DNA from: Todiramphus chloris collaris
Lineage: Eukaryota; Chordata; Aves; Coraciiformes; Alcedinidae
NCBI GenBank assembly: GCA_025345505.1
Contig: JANVCC010000018.1
Span: forward strand, 9,804,178-9,868,177
Direction of reading: 5' to 3'
DNA: 64,000 nt
Shown piece by piece: positions 35,786 through 48,873 of this stretch. The notes below the pieces were generated by a model. The model was not told the DNA's origin. It saw only the letters and a program-made list of their open reading frames with translations, and searched no databases. Made by a program: the position numbers and the translations under genes. Position 1 is the first letter of the stretch. Every line of letters starts with the position of its first letter.

Positions 35786-37120
35786 ATGGACAATTAGCTA
35801 CTAACTTAGGAGGCTTAGCCACCTGCTGAAGTCCACACCATATGATGGATGACAAGATATATCTAATCTGGTTCCTCTGCAAGGTCCTGGAATAACCTGG
35901 TTCTACTTTTCTAACATCTCTAGTAGGGAGTGCTTTGAATGTTCAAAAGATAATTGATACCAAGACAAGGAGAGGAATATCCAAGACATCACTTGGGTGA
36001 CAAATATCTCTGTTAGTGTGATGCCAAAGGTACCTTTCACAGGTCATAACCATGGGAACTTCACATGACTTGTGACTCTGTATTTGCTTTGGGAAAGCTG
36101 TTCTTAGATAGGAGAAGCATTACGAACAGGCTGTCACCTCACTGATTTCAGGAGGCAATGAAGCTTGAAATGTTTTCTCTGTTTCAACCAATTTTACAGA
36201 GAAATGAATTATCTCTTCAGGGAACTCTCTGATGAAAGGTAGTTCTGAAAAGAAGAAAGTGAATGGATGCCTGGTAACTGAAGGAGATACCACTTGTGAA
36301 AAGAGAAGCATAAGGCAGACACAGATTAGAAACACAGAGCTAGCTGTGAAAACCCATCGTGGAATACACTAATATCCACTTCCACCTATGTGCCCTGTTT
36401 CTTGGGTGCAATCATGATGCCTGTGTTACTGAACTGGAATTAGTAGCACATCTTTCCTTGTAAATCACTGTTCCAGAGTCTATCCTCTATCTAAAGATCA
36501 ACTGGCACAGTCTGACAATGTACACAATATTATACTCCTTTACTGTCCAAAACATGTCAGCTCCATCCAGACTATCCATTCAGAGTGGCCCGTGGCCTGA
36601 ATTAACTGCTGCAGTGCAATGAGGGTTGTTTGTCAGAGGGCAATACTGGTTGGTCCAAGAGAGCAGGTTACCAGCAAGCAGTCTAACATTTTTAACAGTA
36701 CTGAGAGTTGAGTCCCAGATCTTAGCAACATTCCCTGGGATGACTTAACTTCCTGGTATAAATGAATACAGGACATCCTGGGTTAATAAGGTTTGTCAAT
36801 TAAGGATGCAACTCCATCTCTTCAAAAGTATCTCTACAAATTCAGAGAACAATGTTCTGGATGCCTGGAAGAAAAGGAGTTTGCTTATATTTCTATCACC
36901 TGTCTTCCTGAAAGAGCAGAACTAAGAACCCTCTATTGTAAATCACAAGGACAGGCTGTGATTAAGAGGGTACCTATTTATCTCAAACTATCAAAGTGGG
37001 CTTAAATTTTTTGTTCTCCTTCTGTAGGGACAGAAGTCCTCCACTTCATATCCTTGTTCTGAGGGTCAATCTGTAACAGCCTATTACATAGTCAAGTGCT
37101 ATTGTCAAGTTTTCCATTTC
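35786..37120. other. Non-coding spacer between CR1 copies
   Basis: About 1.3 kb, no gene or repeat recognised. Open frames are below 75 codons. Confidence 0.5.
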
Positions 37121-38410
37121 ATAGACTCATAGATTGTTAGGGGGTTGGAAAAGACCAAGAAAGATCATCTAGTCCAACCCCCCTGCCAGAGCAGGATCAC
37201 CTATAATAAGTCACACAGGAACGTGTCCAGGAGGGTTTTGAACTCCTCCAGCGAAGGAGACTCCACAACCCCCCTGGGCAGCCTGTTCCAGTGTCTGTCA
37301 CCCTTACCGTAAAAAAGTTTTTTCTTATGTTTATCTTAAACCTCTTATTTTCCAACTTGCTCCCATTGCCCCTTGTCCTAACATTGGATGACACTGAGAA
37401 GAGTCTGGCTCCATCCTCCCTACACTCGCCCTTTTATATTTATAGACATTAATGAGAACCCCCTTCAGCCTCCTCTTCTCCAGGCTGAAGAGACCCAGCT
37501 CTCTCAGCCTCTCCTCATAAGGGAGATGCTCCACTCCCTTAATAATCTTGGTGGCCCTGCTCTGGACTCTCTCCAGTAGCTCTCTGTCCTTCTTGAACTG
37601 GGGTGCCCGGAACGGGACACAGTATTCCAGGTGGGGCCTCACCAGGGCGGAGTAGAGGGGGAGGAGAACCTCCCTCAACCTGCTGACCACACTCTTCTTA
37701 ATGCATCCCAGGATGCCATTGGCCTTCTTGACTGCGAGGGCCCATTGTTGCCTCATGGTCATCCTCTCGTCCACCAGGTCTCCTAGGTCTTTTTCCCCAG
37801 AGCTGCTTTCCAACAGATGAGACCCCAGCCTATACTGATACATGGGGTTGTTCTTCCCCAGATGCAGCACTTGACACTTGCTTTTATTAAATTGCATTAA
37901 ATTTCTCCCTGCCCAGCTCTCCAGCCTGTCCAGGTCACGCTGGATGGCAGCACAGCCTTCTGGAGTGTCAGCCACTCCTCCCAGTTTTGTATCATCAGCA
38001 AACTTGCTGAGGGTCCACTCCATCCCTTCATCCAGGTCATTGATGAACATACTGAACAGTATTGGACCCAGCACTGACCCTTGGAGGACACCACTAGCCA
38101 CAGGCCTCCAGCTAAACTCTGCTCCACTGAGCACAGCTCTCTGGGCTCTGTCCTTCAGCCAGTTCCCAATCCACCTCACTGCACAATCACCCAATCCACC
38201 CTTCTTAAGCTTGTCTGTGAGGATAGCGTGGGAGACAATATCAAAAGCCTTGCTGAAGTCAAGAAATACCATATCCACTGCCCTCCCCTCATCTATCCAA
38301 CTACATATGCAATCATAAAAGGCTATCAGATTAGTCAAGCATGATTTCCCCTTACGGAATCCACGTTGACTACTCGTGATAAGCCTCCTTTCCTCCACGT
38401 TCTTTGAGAT
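37121..38410 (-). mobile_element. CR1 LINE with partial ORF2 (reverse transcriptase), antisense
   Basis: The largest CR1 here, ~1.3 kb. On the minus strand a 355-codon frame (37331-38398) covers the reverse transcriptase from about motif 2 to the C-terminal tail. Visible are GFRKGKSCLTNLIAFYD (14-30), LDFSKAFD (46-53, first catalytic Asp), GVLQGSVLGPILFSMFIND (103-121) and FADDTKLGG (133-141, the catalytic pair). The frame then runs into VQSRATKIIKGVEHLPYEER and INVYKY. After INVYKY it shifts; the tail continues in another frame at 37197-37394 ([19 protein letters not shown]) and shifts again near VTDTGTG. The endonuclease, ORF1 and 5' end are absent. The 3' end at 37121 reads ATAGACTCATAGATTG on the + strand. 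It is 5'-truncated and dead, but young enough to keep a long frame. Confidence 0.95.
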
Positions 38411-41400
38411 GGTGACATTTAGGCAGAGAGACTGTGAGATATCAGCACTTTAAATAAAAATAGATTCAAATAAATAATCTCTTGTTTGGACAGCCATTGT
38501 TAATACAAACAGAACTTTTATGTCTAGGAAGACTCATGGGAATTCAGGTTTTTTGTTTGTTTGTTTCTTTTAAGCAACATCATGTAAATTCTCCTCAGCT
38601 TGTCTCTAAGATATTGCACATTTCTTGTAAAGGAATTATTCCTCCCCCATTTTACATGCATTTTAAAATCACTCTGTATTCCTAGACTGCAAGGAGCTCT
38701 GCTCTAAATACTTTAAATAAAAATTTGTCTGATGTTATTGAACCATAAAAAAGGGCCCTAAGAAGCAGGAGACATGAAACTGAAAAATATTGATGATACC
38801 GATCCTCTGGTTATTCTAAAAAGTTTTCCTCTGTTTAACTTTCCCATCTCTTTGCACAGAAAATCATAACATATCTCTGGGCTTGTAAAACTCCTGGAAC
38901 TCAAGAGACAGCTAGTGCCATTGATTTGATGATGTGTGAGATTCAAAACCTGACATTTTTCTAGGATAGCAAGATGGATAATTTAGATTTTTTTCTTCTC
39001 AATTTCCACATTCTTATAAACACAAAAATGATTTGTTTAAACAGTATTGTTACAAAATACACTGCAAGCTCTTTCAAAGTGTATTTTCTTGGAGGAGCCA
39101 TGTAGGGCAACTGCTTTTGTCAGAAATATCTCTCTAATTTGAAATTCAAAGCACCAAAAACTATAAAGATGATGTGTCCCAACCAGAGTTGGAACTGCGG
39201 GGAGAGTCACAGGTCAACACAGCTACGTGGAGTTCACCCACATTAATTTGGGCAGGAAAATGTGCTCACCTGTCACTTCCTCACTTGGAACATCAGACAG
39301 GTGAGTTAACCACTTTCTAAACTTACCACTAGCTCAATGAAAATGTAAGAGAAACCAGTCATTGGTACTATTCAAGAAACAGAACCTACAAAAGAATAAA
39401 GCTACCAAATGAAAGTGTGTAATTCTAGGCATTCATCTTGATACTGGAATTGTTTTTCTAATCTCACTTCTTGCAAGAATTTTTTCTTCTGAATTATCTA
39501 CAAATCTGGGCTAAACCTGTGTTAAGGTATGTATACAGATAATTCCAGGTTATTTCTTCTGTTTTGAACTCCATAAGGATCACTTTTATGTTAGAACATA
39601 TGAGTCTCAGATAAATCTTTCTGATTCCTTCAGTGCACCAGAATACAAGCACTTCCCAAGGAAAAGAAATGTAAAACACACTGCATTTTATTTTCCTAGC
39701 AATCAGAATGATGAGATTTATTTTATGAATTATGATTAGTATATATTTATACGTAAACCCTTAAAACAGACACTAGGTAGATTTGCTCAAAAATATTGGG
39801 CAAATTTGCAAGACACAAAAGGTATTTCCTTCTAAATGCCTTACATAGTTTTTGTCTTTTGATGAAATGTTTCCAGCTGTTTTTTCCTTCTTCACACAAG
39901 AAAAATAAATTTCTCTCATTTACACATTTATTTTTTTTTACTGTCAAGAAACTGGTGGAGAAAAGAAACATGTGAAGAAAAAGGGTGAGAATACAGAAAA
40001 AAAAAAGGAAGAAAAGTCTTAAAAACTGAAGGTGAATTATAACTCAAAGTAGTAAAAGTAGTTGAGGAAGTGCTAACTACCCAGCTCCAAATGTGGTATG
40101 AACAAATACCTTCTACACTGCCACAGTTCACACAAACCAAAATATGGAAATGGTATTACTGACTCGAAAAGTTGTCTCCTCATGGTAGTGGCCACAAGCA
40201 AGCTCTCAATGATTAGTGAATTGAACCTCTCCTGTTTTGTCACAGAGAGCCTTGAGATTCCCCCATGACTCAGGAGAAGTGGTTCCAACTGATTCTCTTT
40301 GACTCCTCAGAGCACAAAACATTGTCCTCACCTTTTTCAAAGTCAAAGGCATAAGACTAATGGAGTCCATTCTGATTCTTTTTTTTGATGACCGAATGAA
40401 ACTGATTAGGCTGGTTAGCCTGGCCACACTATGTTGACAGCTTTATATGTCATTTTCCTTGGTTCTACCACCACATATACATTGTCTCCAAATAAAGCAG
40501 CCCAGTTGAAAGTAATTGTATCATTTGCATTAGTCACACTAATACTCTTGTTGCTTGGAGGTTCTGTCTCATGTCTTTCTAAGGCAGTATACTCAGACTG
40601 ATTTATTGAAAAATAGTCTTGTTCTCCTCCAGCTTCTGAGGAAATTGCATCCCTTCCTCCTGAGGGGAGAAGGAGAAGAGGTGTCAGTGATCTGTCTGTT
40701 TGCAACCTCATTAAAGCCTTCATCCGAAACTGAGTGAGGCAAAATTTCCATCTGGCACAGTGTACAGCTGCCACCTTCCTGAGGTCAGAGATAGCACGAC
40801 TGCCTCAGATTAACGTTAAAAATCCCCCAGTGACCATCAGTCAGATCCAGATCTGGATTAGTCTTTGATTTTAAGTTTTAATCTCTTTCCAGATCCATAA
40901 AAATTTGAACTGCAGTCCAGGAATACACACTAAGTAGCATCAGGGGCATGGGGCAAAGTTACTGTCACAGCCCAGGATGAGAGACTGAAAGAATGTCCCA
41001 AGTCCTTCCTCTTGAAGACTGTCTTTCCACCAAGAAGGCTATAACCATGTGAACACTCTTCCTTATTCATAAATCCCATATCACTTCTTCTTCCCAATCT
41101 CTGACCTCAGTCAGAGACTAATGCTACAAAAAGAGCAGTGGCAGAGGCTTCATGAACTCAGAGTGAGAACCTCTGTATTCAGGATGGGTGACTTACAAAC
41201 ATTGCAGCAATGAGTGCCAAATTAAAACTAAGATAAATAGACAGACTTTTACTGCAAAAAAAAACATTGACAAACACCATTATTTAATACAGAAAGTCTA
41301 AATATGTGTAACACTGAGAGGATTAACAAGTAATTCCTAAAGTTGCTTGGCAGATATTTAAATGTACAACTTGTTCATACCATCAAAGGGTAAAATTTCC

Positions 41401-41855
41401 TTTACATCAGTAAGGAAATGGTGTAATGTCTATCTTGAAATAGGAAAAATAGCATGACAGCTCTCCTGACCAATGACAAATAAGGATTTGGACAGGAACC
41501 ATCAGCACTGTAAGCATGAGCTACTGAAGCTGGAAGAGGTACGCTTAATCTCTTTTCTTTTCTACAGTTATGAGAAGTCTGCTTCCTTGTCAGACACAGA
41601 GATGGATCTTCAAAGCTCAGTCATCCCGTTACCTTGAGACAATACATGAGAAGAGGTGATGTGGCAGGAGTGTTCTGCATTTCATTTCCCTAAAAGTCTA
41701 TATAATAAAGCTCATTTATTCACTTTGATTATGCAAACTTGTCACAGGTGAAGTATTTTGCCTGTTTTCAAGAACACTGATTGTCTTGGGTATGTTGTGA
41801 CGGTGCTCTACAATGGCTGATCACTTTTCACACTGTTCACTATTACATTAGGTTT
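38411..41855. other. Non-coding AT-rich stretch
   Basis: No transposon is recognised in 3.4 kb. A minus-strand frame of 119 codons (40415-40774) is protein-like in composition with three possible N-glycosylation sites, but has no recognised homologue (see findings). An interrupted A run lies near 39998-40008. Confidence 0.45.
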
Positions 41856-41920
41856 ATCTCCTCTCCCTCTCCCTCTTCCTCTCCCTCTCCCTCTCCCTCT
41901 CTCTCCCTCTCCCTCTCCTT
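41856..41920. repeat. (CCCTCT)n microsatellite
   Basis: About 65 bases of CCCTCT hexamers with a few interruptions (TTCCT, TCTCT) form a pure pyrimidine strand. Confidence 0.95.
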
Positions 41921-42030
41921 TTTCAGATAGTAATTCTGTCAAAAATTAAATTCAGCTCTGTGGGGTAGATGATAATCAGCACTCGTTTTGGTTCCCAGGG
42001 GAGAAAGGAATGCGTTTACCATAATTTGAC

Positions 42031-42066
42031 TTTTTTTTTTATATTTCTTTTTTTTTTTTTTTTTTT
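42031..42066. repeat. Interrupted poly(T)
   Basis: T10 (42031-42040), then ATATTTC, then T19 (42048-42066). Confidence 0.95.
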
Positions 42067-42367
42067 AATTTCAGTGTTTTGACCAACATCACACTCCTAA
42101 ATGTCTGACTGGTTAGTTCCCTAACTTAGCTTTTACTTTGTATGTATACTGTGTTTTGGATCAGTTTGAAAATATAAATAACTGTCTGCTGAGTCTCTAT
42201 GCAGTTGTGTCACATGAAGAGAAAAATACATAGCTTAGTAATGGAATTTTTTGTGGGTGGAGTAATGCAGTTGAGATTAGAAGCAAACGATTTGAATAAA
42301 CTATGAACTGACTTTTCCTTCAATTTCAAAGTCTTTTGTGTTTATAGTTTTCCACCTGTCTTCCACC

Positions 42368-42385
42368 TTTTTTTTTTTTTTTTTT
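42368..42385. repeat. Poly(T), 18 bases
   Basis: An uninterrupted T18 followed by CCTCTCCC, which continues the pyrimidine-rich character of the zone. Confidence 0.95.
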
Positions 42386-42666
42386 CCTCTCCCTTGTTCT
42401 TTCCGCCTCCCTGGTTTTGGCTTCAAACCAGAAAAAGCAGAAGATAAAGGGACAAGGTTGTTCTCAAGATTTCCAATCTCAACAGAAGCCTAACTAGTTA
42501 ACTAGTTTTCCGTTCTGTATTTGTATTTGACTTTCAATGTATGATTACGGATATGAATAATGATTCCTTAACAACCTACTTGCAAAAAGCACTTTTTGTT
42601 CACCCTCAGCTCTAAAATAGTATCCTTTGGGTTTTTTTGTTGTTTTTGTGTTTTTTTGTTTCCTCT

Positions 42667-42690
42667 CCCCCCCCCCCCCCCCCCCCCCCC
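42667..42690. repeat. Poly(C), 24 bases
   Basis: Twenty-four consecutive C follow a T/G-rich run (42627-42660). The opposite strand is G24, which can fold into G-quadruplexes. The true length may differ, as such tracts are prone to sequencing slippage. Confidence 0.95.
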
Positions 42691-42838
42691 GAAACTGTCT
42701 AATCTCTTATTGGAGTGTTTAGGTAAAATTAAAGTTTATTTGTGTGCATAGAGAAATGAAGATTTTTTTTTTTAAATTTATTTATCTATTTATTTTTGTA
42801 ATTAGGGATTATTGGCAAACAGCGAGGTGTTAATTCAG

Positions 42839-42852
42839 CCACCAGAGGGCAC
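42839..42852 (+). promoter_or_regulatory. CTCF-like binding motif
   Basis: CCACCAGAGGGCAC fits the CTCF core CCASYAGRKGGCRS except that G replaces the usual C, T or G ambiguity freely; every core position is allowed. It is in + orientation like the motif at 6542. AT-rich sequence with ATTA/TAAT sites and AACAAT follows at 42877-42924. Occupancy cannot be told from sequence. Confidence 0.5.
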
Positions 42853-44097
42853 CCCTACGGCCCTGCAAAAGTAACGTGATTATAATGAAGTTGCAATAGA
42901 AGAATTAATAACAATTATTAAATGAGGTCAACAGATGTCAAGCAAAGCACGTTCACTACTTCCTGCCAAATTATACATGTGTGGAAAATTAAAACAATGC
43001 CTCAGCATTCAACAATCTTAAAACAAATTCTGAATCCCAAACTCAGGTTTTATTTAGGAAATAATCTCTGGATTGCCAGATTCTGAAGACCTTATACTTT
43101 TAACCACTACCCGTTCTAGAAAGCTTCCACTGATGTTCTCCTGAGTAAAGACTGACAGAATATTGAACAATTACTGTATCATCCCATTTTCAGAGACATT
43201 TTCATGTCTACAACAAAATACAAATGTATTTTTTAATTTTTGGCCCCCAACAATTCATGATGATACTGATAGGATGTTGACAGCACTCTTTTTACAAAAG
43301 ATACAGAATGTAGGGAAATTACTTTCCACATATCACACAGATAAAAATAGTAACTTTTTACACTGTGTATTCCATAAACTGTAGGTTTAACGTACCAGGA
43401 AATGAATGAAAGGACAATCTTGTGCCCAGAATGCCAGTTTTCCAAAATAATTTGATAAAAGCCTTAATAATCACAATATCATTGAATCAGAAGACTTTTG
43501 AAGACTGCTGATTTCTAAGGACTTTCAGGAAGAAGCAGTATTTCAGAACTGCTAGTTTTTCTACTTTTTGAAGAGTGTATCTCTATAGGACCATGAGACC
43601 TCTAGAAACTGTAGTTATGCCAAGGACTGTGTTATATTTCTTACTAGGTGCTGTCTACCACCATATCCTGCTCCCAGACACATTAATATTTTGGAACATT
43701 TAAGAAGTTATTTCATATTTGCACAGTTGCATTCTATGCACTGAAGGTAAACCAGAACTCACTAGTGTCCCGTTGATTTAAGGGACAGTCACCATTGCTG
43801 TCAGTACTCTGAGAAAACAGCCCCTAGCATGTGATGTTCACGCTATTTGTGTTTTTTATCCTATATAATCACTAGATGATGAGCTGTTAATCTAAAAGCA
43901 ACTCTCAAACCCATTTTAGGTATATTGTTTATGACCTGCTTATATTCTGTTTATTTTGCAAAAGAGTCCTAATTTTTGAGATATTTATGCATCTCCTTTT
44001 GGGAGTCAGTGCTTTCAAATCCTAATTGTACTTTAAGGAAGGAGGTTTAATCTCTAGGCAATAGTGCACCAGAGGAAGATAGGACACTTTGGGGTTT
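42853..44097. other. Non-coding stretch, possible enhancer at its left edge
   Basis: 42877-42924 packs GATTATAATG, AATTAATAACAATTATTAA and related homeodomain/SOX-like words; the rest shows nothing recognisable. Confidence 0.4.
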
Positions 44098-44235
44098 TCA
44101 AGAGTGACAAAGAACAGCTGGATGTGGCACTTAGTGCCATGGTGTAGCCAGTGTGGTGTTAGGTCACTGGCTGGACTTGATGATCTCAGAGGTCTTTTCC
44201 AGCCTCACTAATTCTGTGATTCTGTGATTCTGTGA
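44098..44235 (+). mobile_element. CR1 LINE 3' tail
   Basis: About 138 bp of CR1 3' end: GCTGGATGTGGCACTTAGTG, CCATGGTGTAG, GGCTGGACTTGATGATCTC, AGAGGTCTTTTCCAGCCT, closing in AATTCTGTGATTCTGTGATTC, i.e. three ATTCTGTG units. Strongly 5'-truncated, non-coding. Confidence 0.93.
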
Positions 44236-45511
44236 AATAGCCTGCAGGGGTTAGACTAAAGGTAAATAACTTTGCAGAAGATTGCAAGAAAACTTCCAGG
44301 CAGAGATAAAGGATAAATAAATCTCTTCAGTTCTGTATATGAAAAAACATACATTGCAGCAGAAATTCTTACTAGCAGCCAAGTCTGATGAGATGTCTTT
44401 AAAGTAATTAACTGATGTGTAATCAGTGTAACCCCAAGACTTCAATAATTGTTTAAAGATTTAAGTTTCACAGCTGATTTCATAAGCCAGGATAGTCAGC
44501 AGCCAGGTTTGTGGCTGAGTTGTGAAAGTTAACAGAACACTGTGTTAGAACTCAGTTTAAAAAATATTAAAGTCATGGGATTGGAAGTGAAAATTTTTAA
44601 GAAGGATGCAAAATTTTACCTGTCATGGTTTAACTAGTAAAGAAGACCTGATACCTAAACTGAGACAATTTTTTACCTGTCTGAATTTGTTGTTATAGGC
44701 ATTTTCCAAGTAGGATTACAAATAGGAACAGATGCTAATTGTGATAAACCAAGAAAAACAAATACATGCTAAGAAGAAAGCCTGAGGTAAGTCCAAGTTT
44801 TCAGATTGCAACACATGTGCTTGAAGATACTACACCTATGAATTCTGGGGCTTTTCTGTAGGCTTTAATTTGATACTGTTGTGGTGGTTTCTTTAAAAAG
44901 AATTATAGCTTCATCCATTTAGGAAGATCCAGAAAGTTCTCCCTTCTTAGATAACGACTCTAAGATGTAATTAACCATGAATAACTGGAGAAGTTATTTT
45001 GGCAGTCTCCTGTTTAAGGGAGAAAGCAGGTCCACTGTAATAAACATCTTCCTGCACCAATAAATATAAGCCTGTAAATTAACAGAGCTTCTAACAATTA
45101 CCTGAGTTTATTTCTAGAGACTTTTTTGATGGCACAGATTCAACATAAAAGACTAATCTGTCCTGAGCACCAAATGGTGGAATTCAGTACTAGGTGCAGA
45201 AGAAGCTTTGTGAAGACACAACATAACTTCATCTTTCTTCTACCCAAATGGATCAGACTGCCAGACTTTCTTGTTTGACAAGCTTAGGGCTGAGTGAGAT
45301 CTGTCAATAGTCAGTAGAGGGAATATACATTGTTAGCTTCACATAAATCTGTTTTAAACAGCTGAACTTAGATGAGAGAAATCTCAGCCTTGTCTCACAG
45401 CACAGACTTTTGCCTGTGTACTGTAAAAAATAAAAGTTCCTTAGTCAAATTTTTCCTGAAGCTTAAGAAGATAGGATGTGAAATGTGTTTTTTAATCTGA
45501 AGCAGTTTATT

Positions 45512-45535
45512 AAAAAAAAAAAAAAAAAAAAAAAA
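45512..45535. repeat. Poly(A), 24 bases
   Basis: Twenty-four consecutive A. No retrogene body or LINE is recognisable to its left, so a retrotransposed origin cannot be shown. Confidence 0.95.
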
Positions 45536-48500
45536 CTCTGTATTGAGATTATATGAAGTTAGTTTGTATCAGAAATGAAATAAAACAAACACTGGAAGTT
45601 TCTTACAATGGTGTTCACATTCCCTGCTAAGTTCTACAGGCCCTAAAACAGATGGTGAGGTCTTTCACAGTCAGATATGCCACACATCAAGATGAGGAAA
45701 ATGTTTTAATTTTCAACAGACAGAGCTGACGACAAAGAAATAAACTACTGTAAGTTGCCTTATAGGTTTGATGTTCTGAAGAGGCGCAAGAACTTCCAGT
45801 TAAAACAAAATTTATAATCATTTCACCACTGGGACATTTTATCTGAGATAATAAAGAATTAATTCAAAAGGAATCAGGGATTTAAAAAAAAAAGGAAGAA
45901 AATGAAAGGGACATTAAAAGCATTCTCCTCAATCTTTTCACACTTTAAGAACCAAACTGCAAGCAAATATTTTTGAAGTCTTGGAGCAGGTAGAGAGAGA
46001 GTTTTTATTTTGACAATTGTAATTGCCATCAAGGTCTGAAACTGTAACACCACAAAAATGATGTTTCTGGCCAACACCTGAAAGGTAAGTGCCAGAAATC
46101 TCACATGAAATGCTGGTTTTCAGGAGACTGCCAGTTCAAACTGGATATTTGATAGGTTCAGATAATTTCAATAAACATTCAGACTTCTGGATGATTGTCT
46201 GAACCAAACTTGCACTCTGAACCTTTCTATTCAACTGTCTGAATAGATAATAACGTTTATAGTTTATAGATAATAGCATTATCTGTGGAATATATTACCC
46301 AAGGAAGAATATTTAGTCAGCAACTTCTGAGATTTATCTACATTATTTTTCTTCCCCTTACAGCCTCAGTATTTTGCAGAATGACAAAGATTTTGGAGAC
46401 AATTTTGTGTCTGAAATTTGTTTTCAGGAAGCTGGAAGTAAAACCAATTATTTTAGTGAGCTATGAAAACAAAACTACATGTATTTGTTAATCATGCCGA
46501 CAACAGTAACTCCTTGTTTTCTTTCATATGCACATCACTCACAGTTTGATATACAAGAACATTTTTGATTTTCATTTCAGATTTACCCCAATAGTATTTT
46601 ATTTTTCCTTCCAGTCAATGGAAATTTCTGAAATGAAGAGCTCAGACAGATTTCTAACGTGTAAAATAACATAGGTTTTCTGGACACTCAGAGCTTATGT
46701 TAAACTACCAACCTCCACTATATCACAGCTTCAGTTCAGATTTGTTTAAATAAGTTTTCACCTGCACAACAACCCCTTTTACTGCCAGTGAAACACACTC
46801 TTCCCCAAGGAGCCCAGTATTATAAATCACCAAAGTGCACAAGCTGCTGCTGCCAGCATGAGAGGGGACCTGGCACGATGAATCTAAGGAGTAACGAGGC
46901 ACATGGAATGGCCCACACACATTAGGAAAGGAGAAACAAGAATGCAGCCTTAGAGTGTAGAAAGCAGTGTATCAAAAGCTTTTATACACAGCCTGTTAGG
47001 TTCAGATATGGAACTTCAATCTGCTAGTTGTGACCATGAGGAAAGTGACCAGTCCCAAACCAAATGCATACCATCAGATAGCCTGGCATGCGTGTGTACA
47101 TACACCTGTTCATTGTGAAACAAGAATATAATATAACATCAGGCTGCACGATGTGCATGTCCTCATAACAAGATACAATCTCCAAATGATTGGCCAAAAA
47201 CCCTACTGAATTGAATATGAGATGCTATTCTGCCCAAGCTGCATGTTTGCAGCACTTGATCAAGTTTGCTCAACCATTTTTTTTTTTTCTTCTCAATAAG
47301 GTCTCAGGAGCTAGTTTCAAGTATGCACAAAAAATTACACTCAGTCTCTCACCCTAGCCATGGTTATTATTGGTAACAGTAAATTGCTTTCTGTTGCAAG
47401 AGCCTGTGATGCCTGTAGTCTCCATTTACCCTACCCTCCTTCCTTTTTCTGAAGGAAACCGGTGGTCTTACAGCATCCTGGGGGTGGTCTGCAGACCTCC
47501 TCTTAGCTGCAGTTGCTCTGGTTCCTGTCTATGCTCAATCAATTCATACCCAGCTCAATGCCACCCACAGTGTGCAGTTGCATGTGAATATCAGAAAGTT
47601 CTCCGAAAGATGCCAGCTCTAACGGCCTTTGATGTGCCATATTAGGTCCTAATGGGCCAAACTCTTCCCTTACACACATGCAACTCCTGCTGACTTCAAC
47701 CAAGGCTGCAGATTCACAACACACAGCTTTATGCTAAGTAGACATTAACCACAGTTTCTGAAGTGTCTCAGAATAGAGCTCCAGTACAAGAAGTTATGTT
47801 CTTCAGTGCCTCAGTTATACCAGTTGCTGGAATCTGTTTGTCCTCAGGAGTGGTCCATATCCATGTGTAAGCACATTTTTATGGGCACTCTATTGCAAAG
47901 GACAAATTACATTAATTATTTCTCACCGCCTGAGGATTTTTTCTGTACTTTTTCTAAAAATTGTACATGTAAGCACAGGCCATTTCTGAATAAACTAGCC
48001 TGGACACTACTAGAAATGTAGCTACAAATGTAGGAAGGGATTCAGTGCAGGACAAAAAAACCACAAGGAGACTGGTTAAGATTCATGGAATTTACCAATA
48101 CTGTGTTCTGTACTGGGACAATTGCTCTCCTAGCAGTACCTAATGAGCAAATTTAAAGATAAATCAGGCTCTACAACTGGTATAAATTGCAGTCACATAA
48201 AGACCTCAGTGCAGCAATCCCCTAAACAGTGATTGTTAAGCTTATGCAGTTATTTGTAGGTCTGAATCTTAATTATACTATAGCTGTTCCACTCCTTCAT
48301 CCACCATATGTGTAGGAGGCAAAGTCAGGTTAACAGAACATGACATTCACATGTGGATTTTGGTTCTTTTTTTTTTAGTAACTGACATATATTTTATGGT
48401 AGAATTACAGTGATGAGCTCGATGAAGTTCTGAAAGCAATCAGAAGCAGTTATTTATATTTACTTTAGAAAAATGCACCATATGTTGAACCCAAGGAAGT

Positions 48501-48873
48501 TTATAAAGTACACAAGATAGCAGAAATACTTCAGAATAATCCTTTCTATATCAAGTTTTTTGAAAAATGCATAACTATGCAACTGTCAATACTGACCTGA
48601 AAGATTCCCACATTGTGTGCACACATTCTGTACTTTTTGCCAAGTATATTGGCACAGGATTATCCCAACAGCAAAGGCTATATTGAATTTTATATAGCAG
48701 AGACTCACAGAATTTGTACCCACATCACTCATTCTGTAACAGCCTGCAATTAATTTGTTGCAGAAGGATAACAGATTATTCATCCATGAGTGGTAAATTT
48801 AATACAGCCCAGAAAATCTGGTGGAAAAATTAGCATTGGACTATTCTCAACTAGCTCAGACAAGAGTGTCTTG

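Noticed and set aside
44628..44670. TGTCATGGTTTAAC as the start of another ERVL-type LTR
   Set aside because: Only about 15 bases look LTR-like; the sequence after it does not follow any LTR order and no matching end was found.
45512..45535. Poly(A) as the tail of a processed retrogene
   Set aside because: The sequence before it has no open frame, poly(A) signal or target duplication that I can see.
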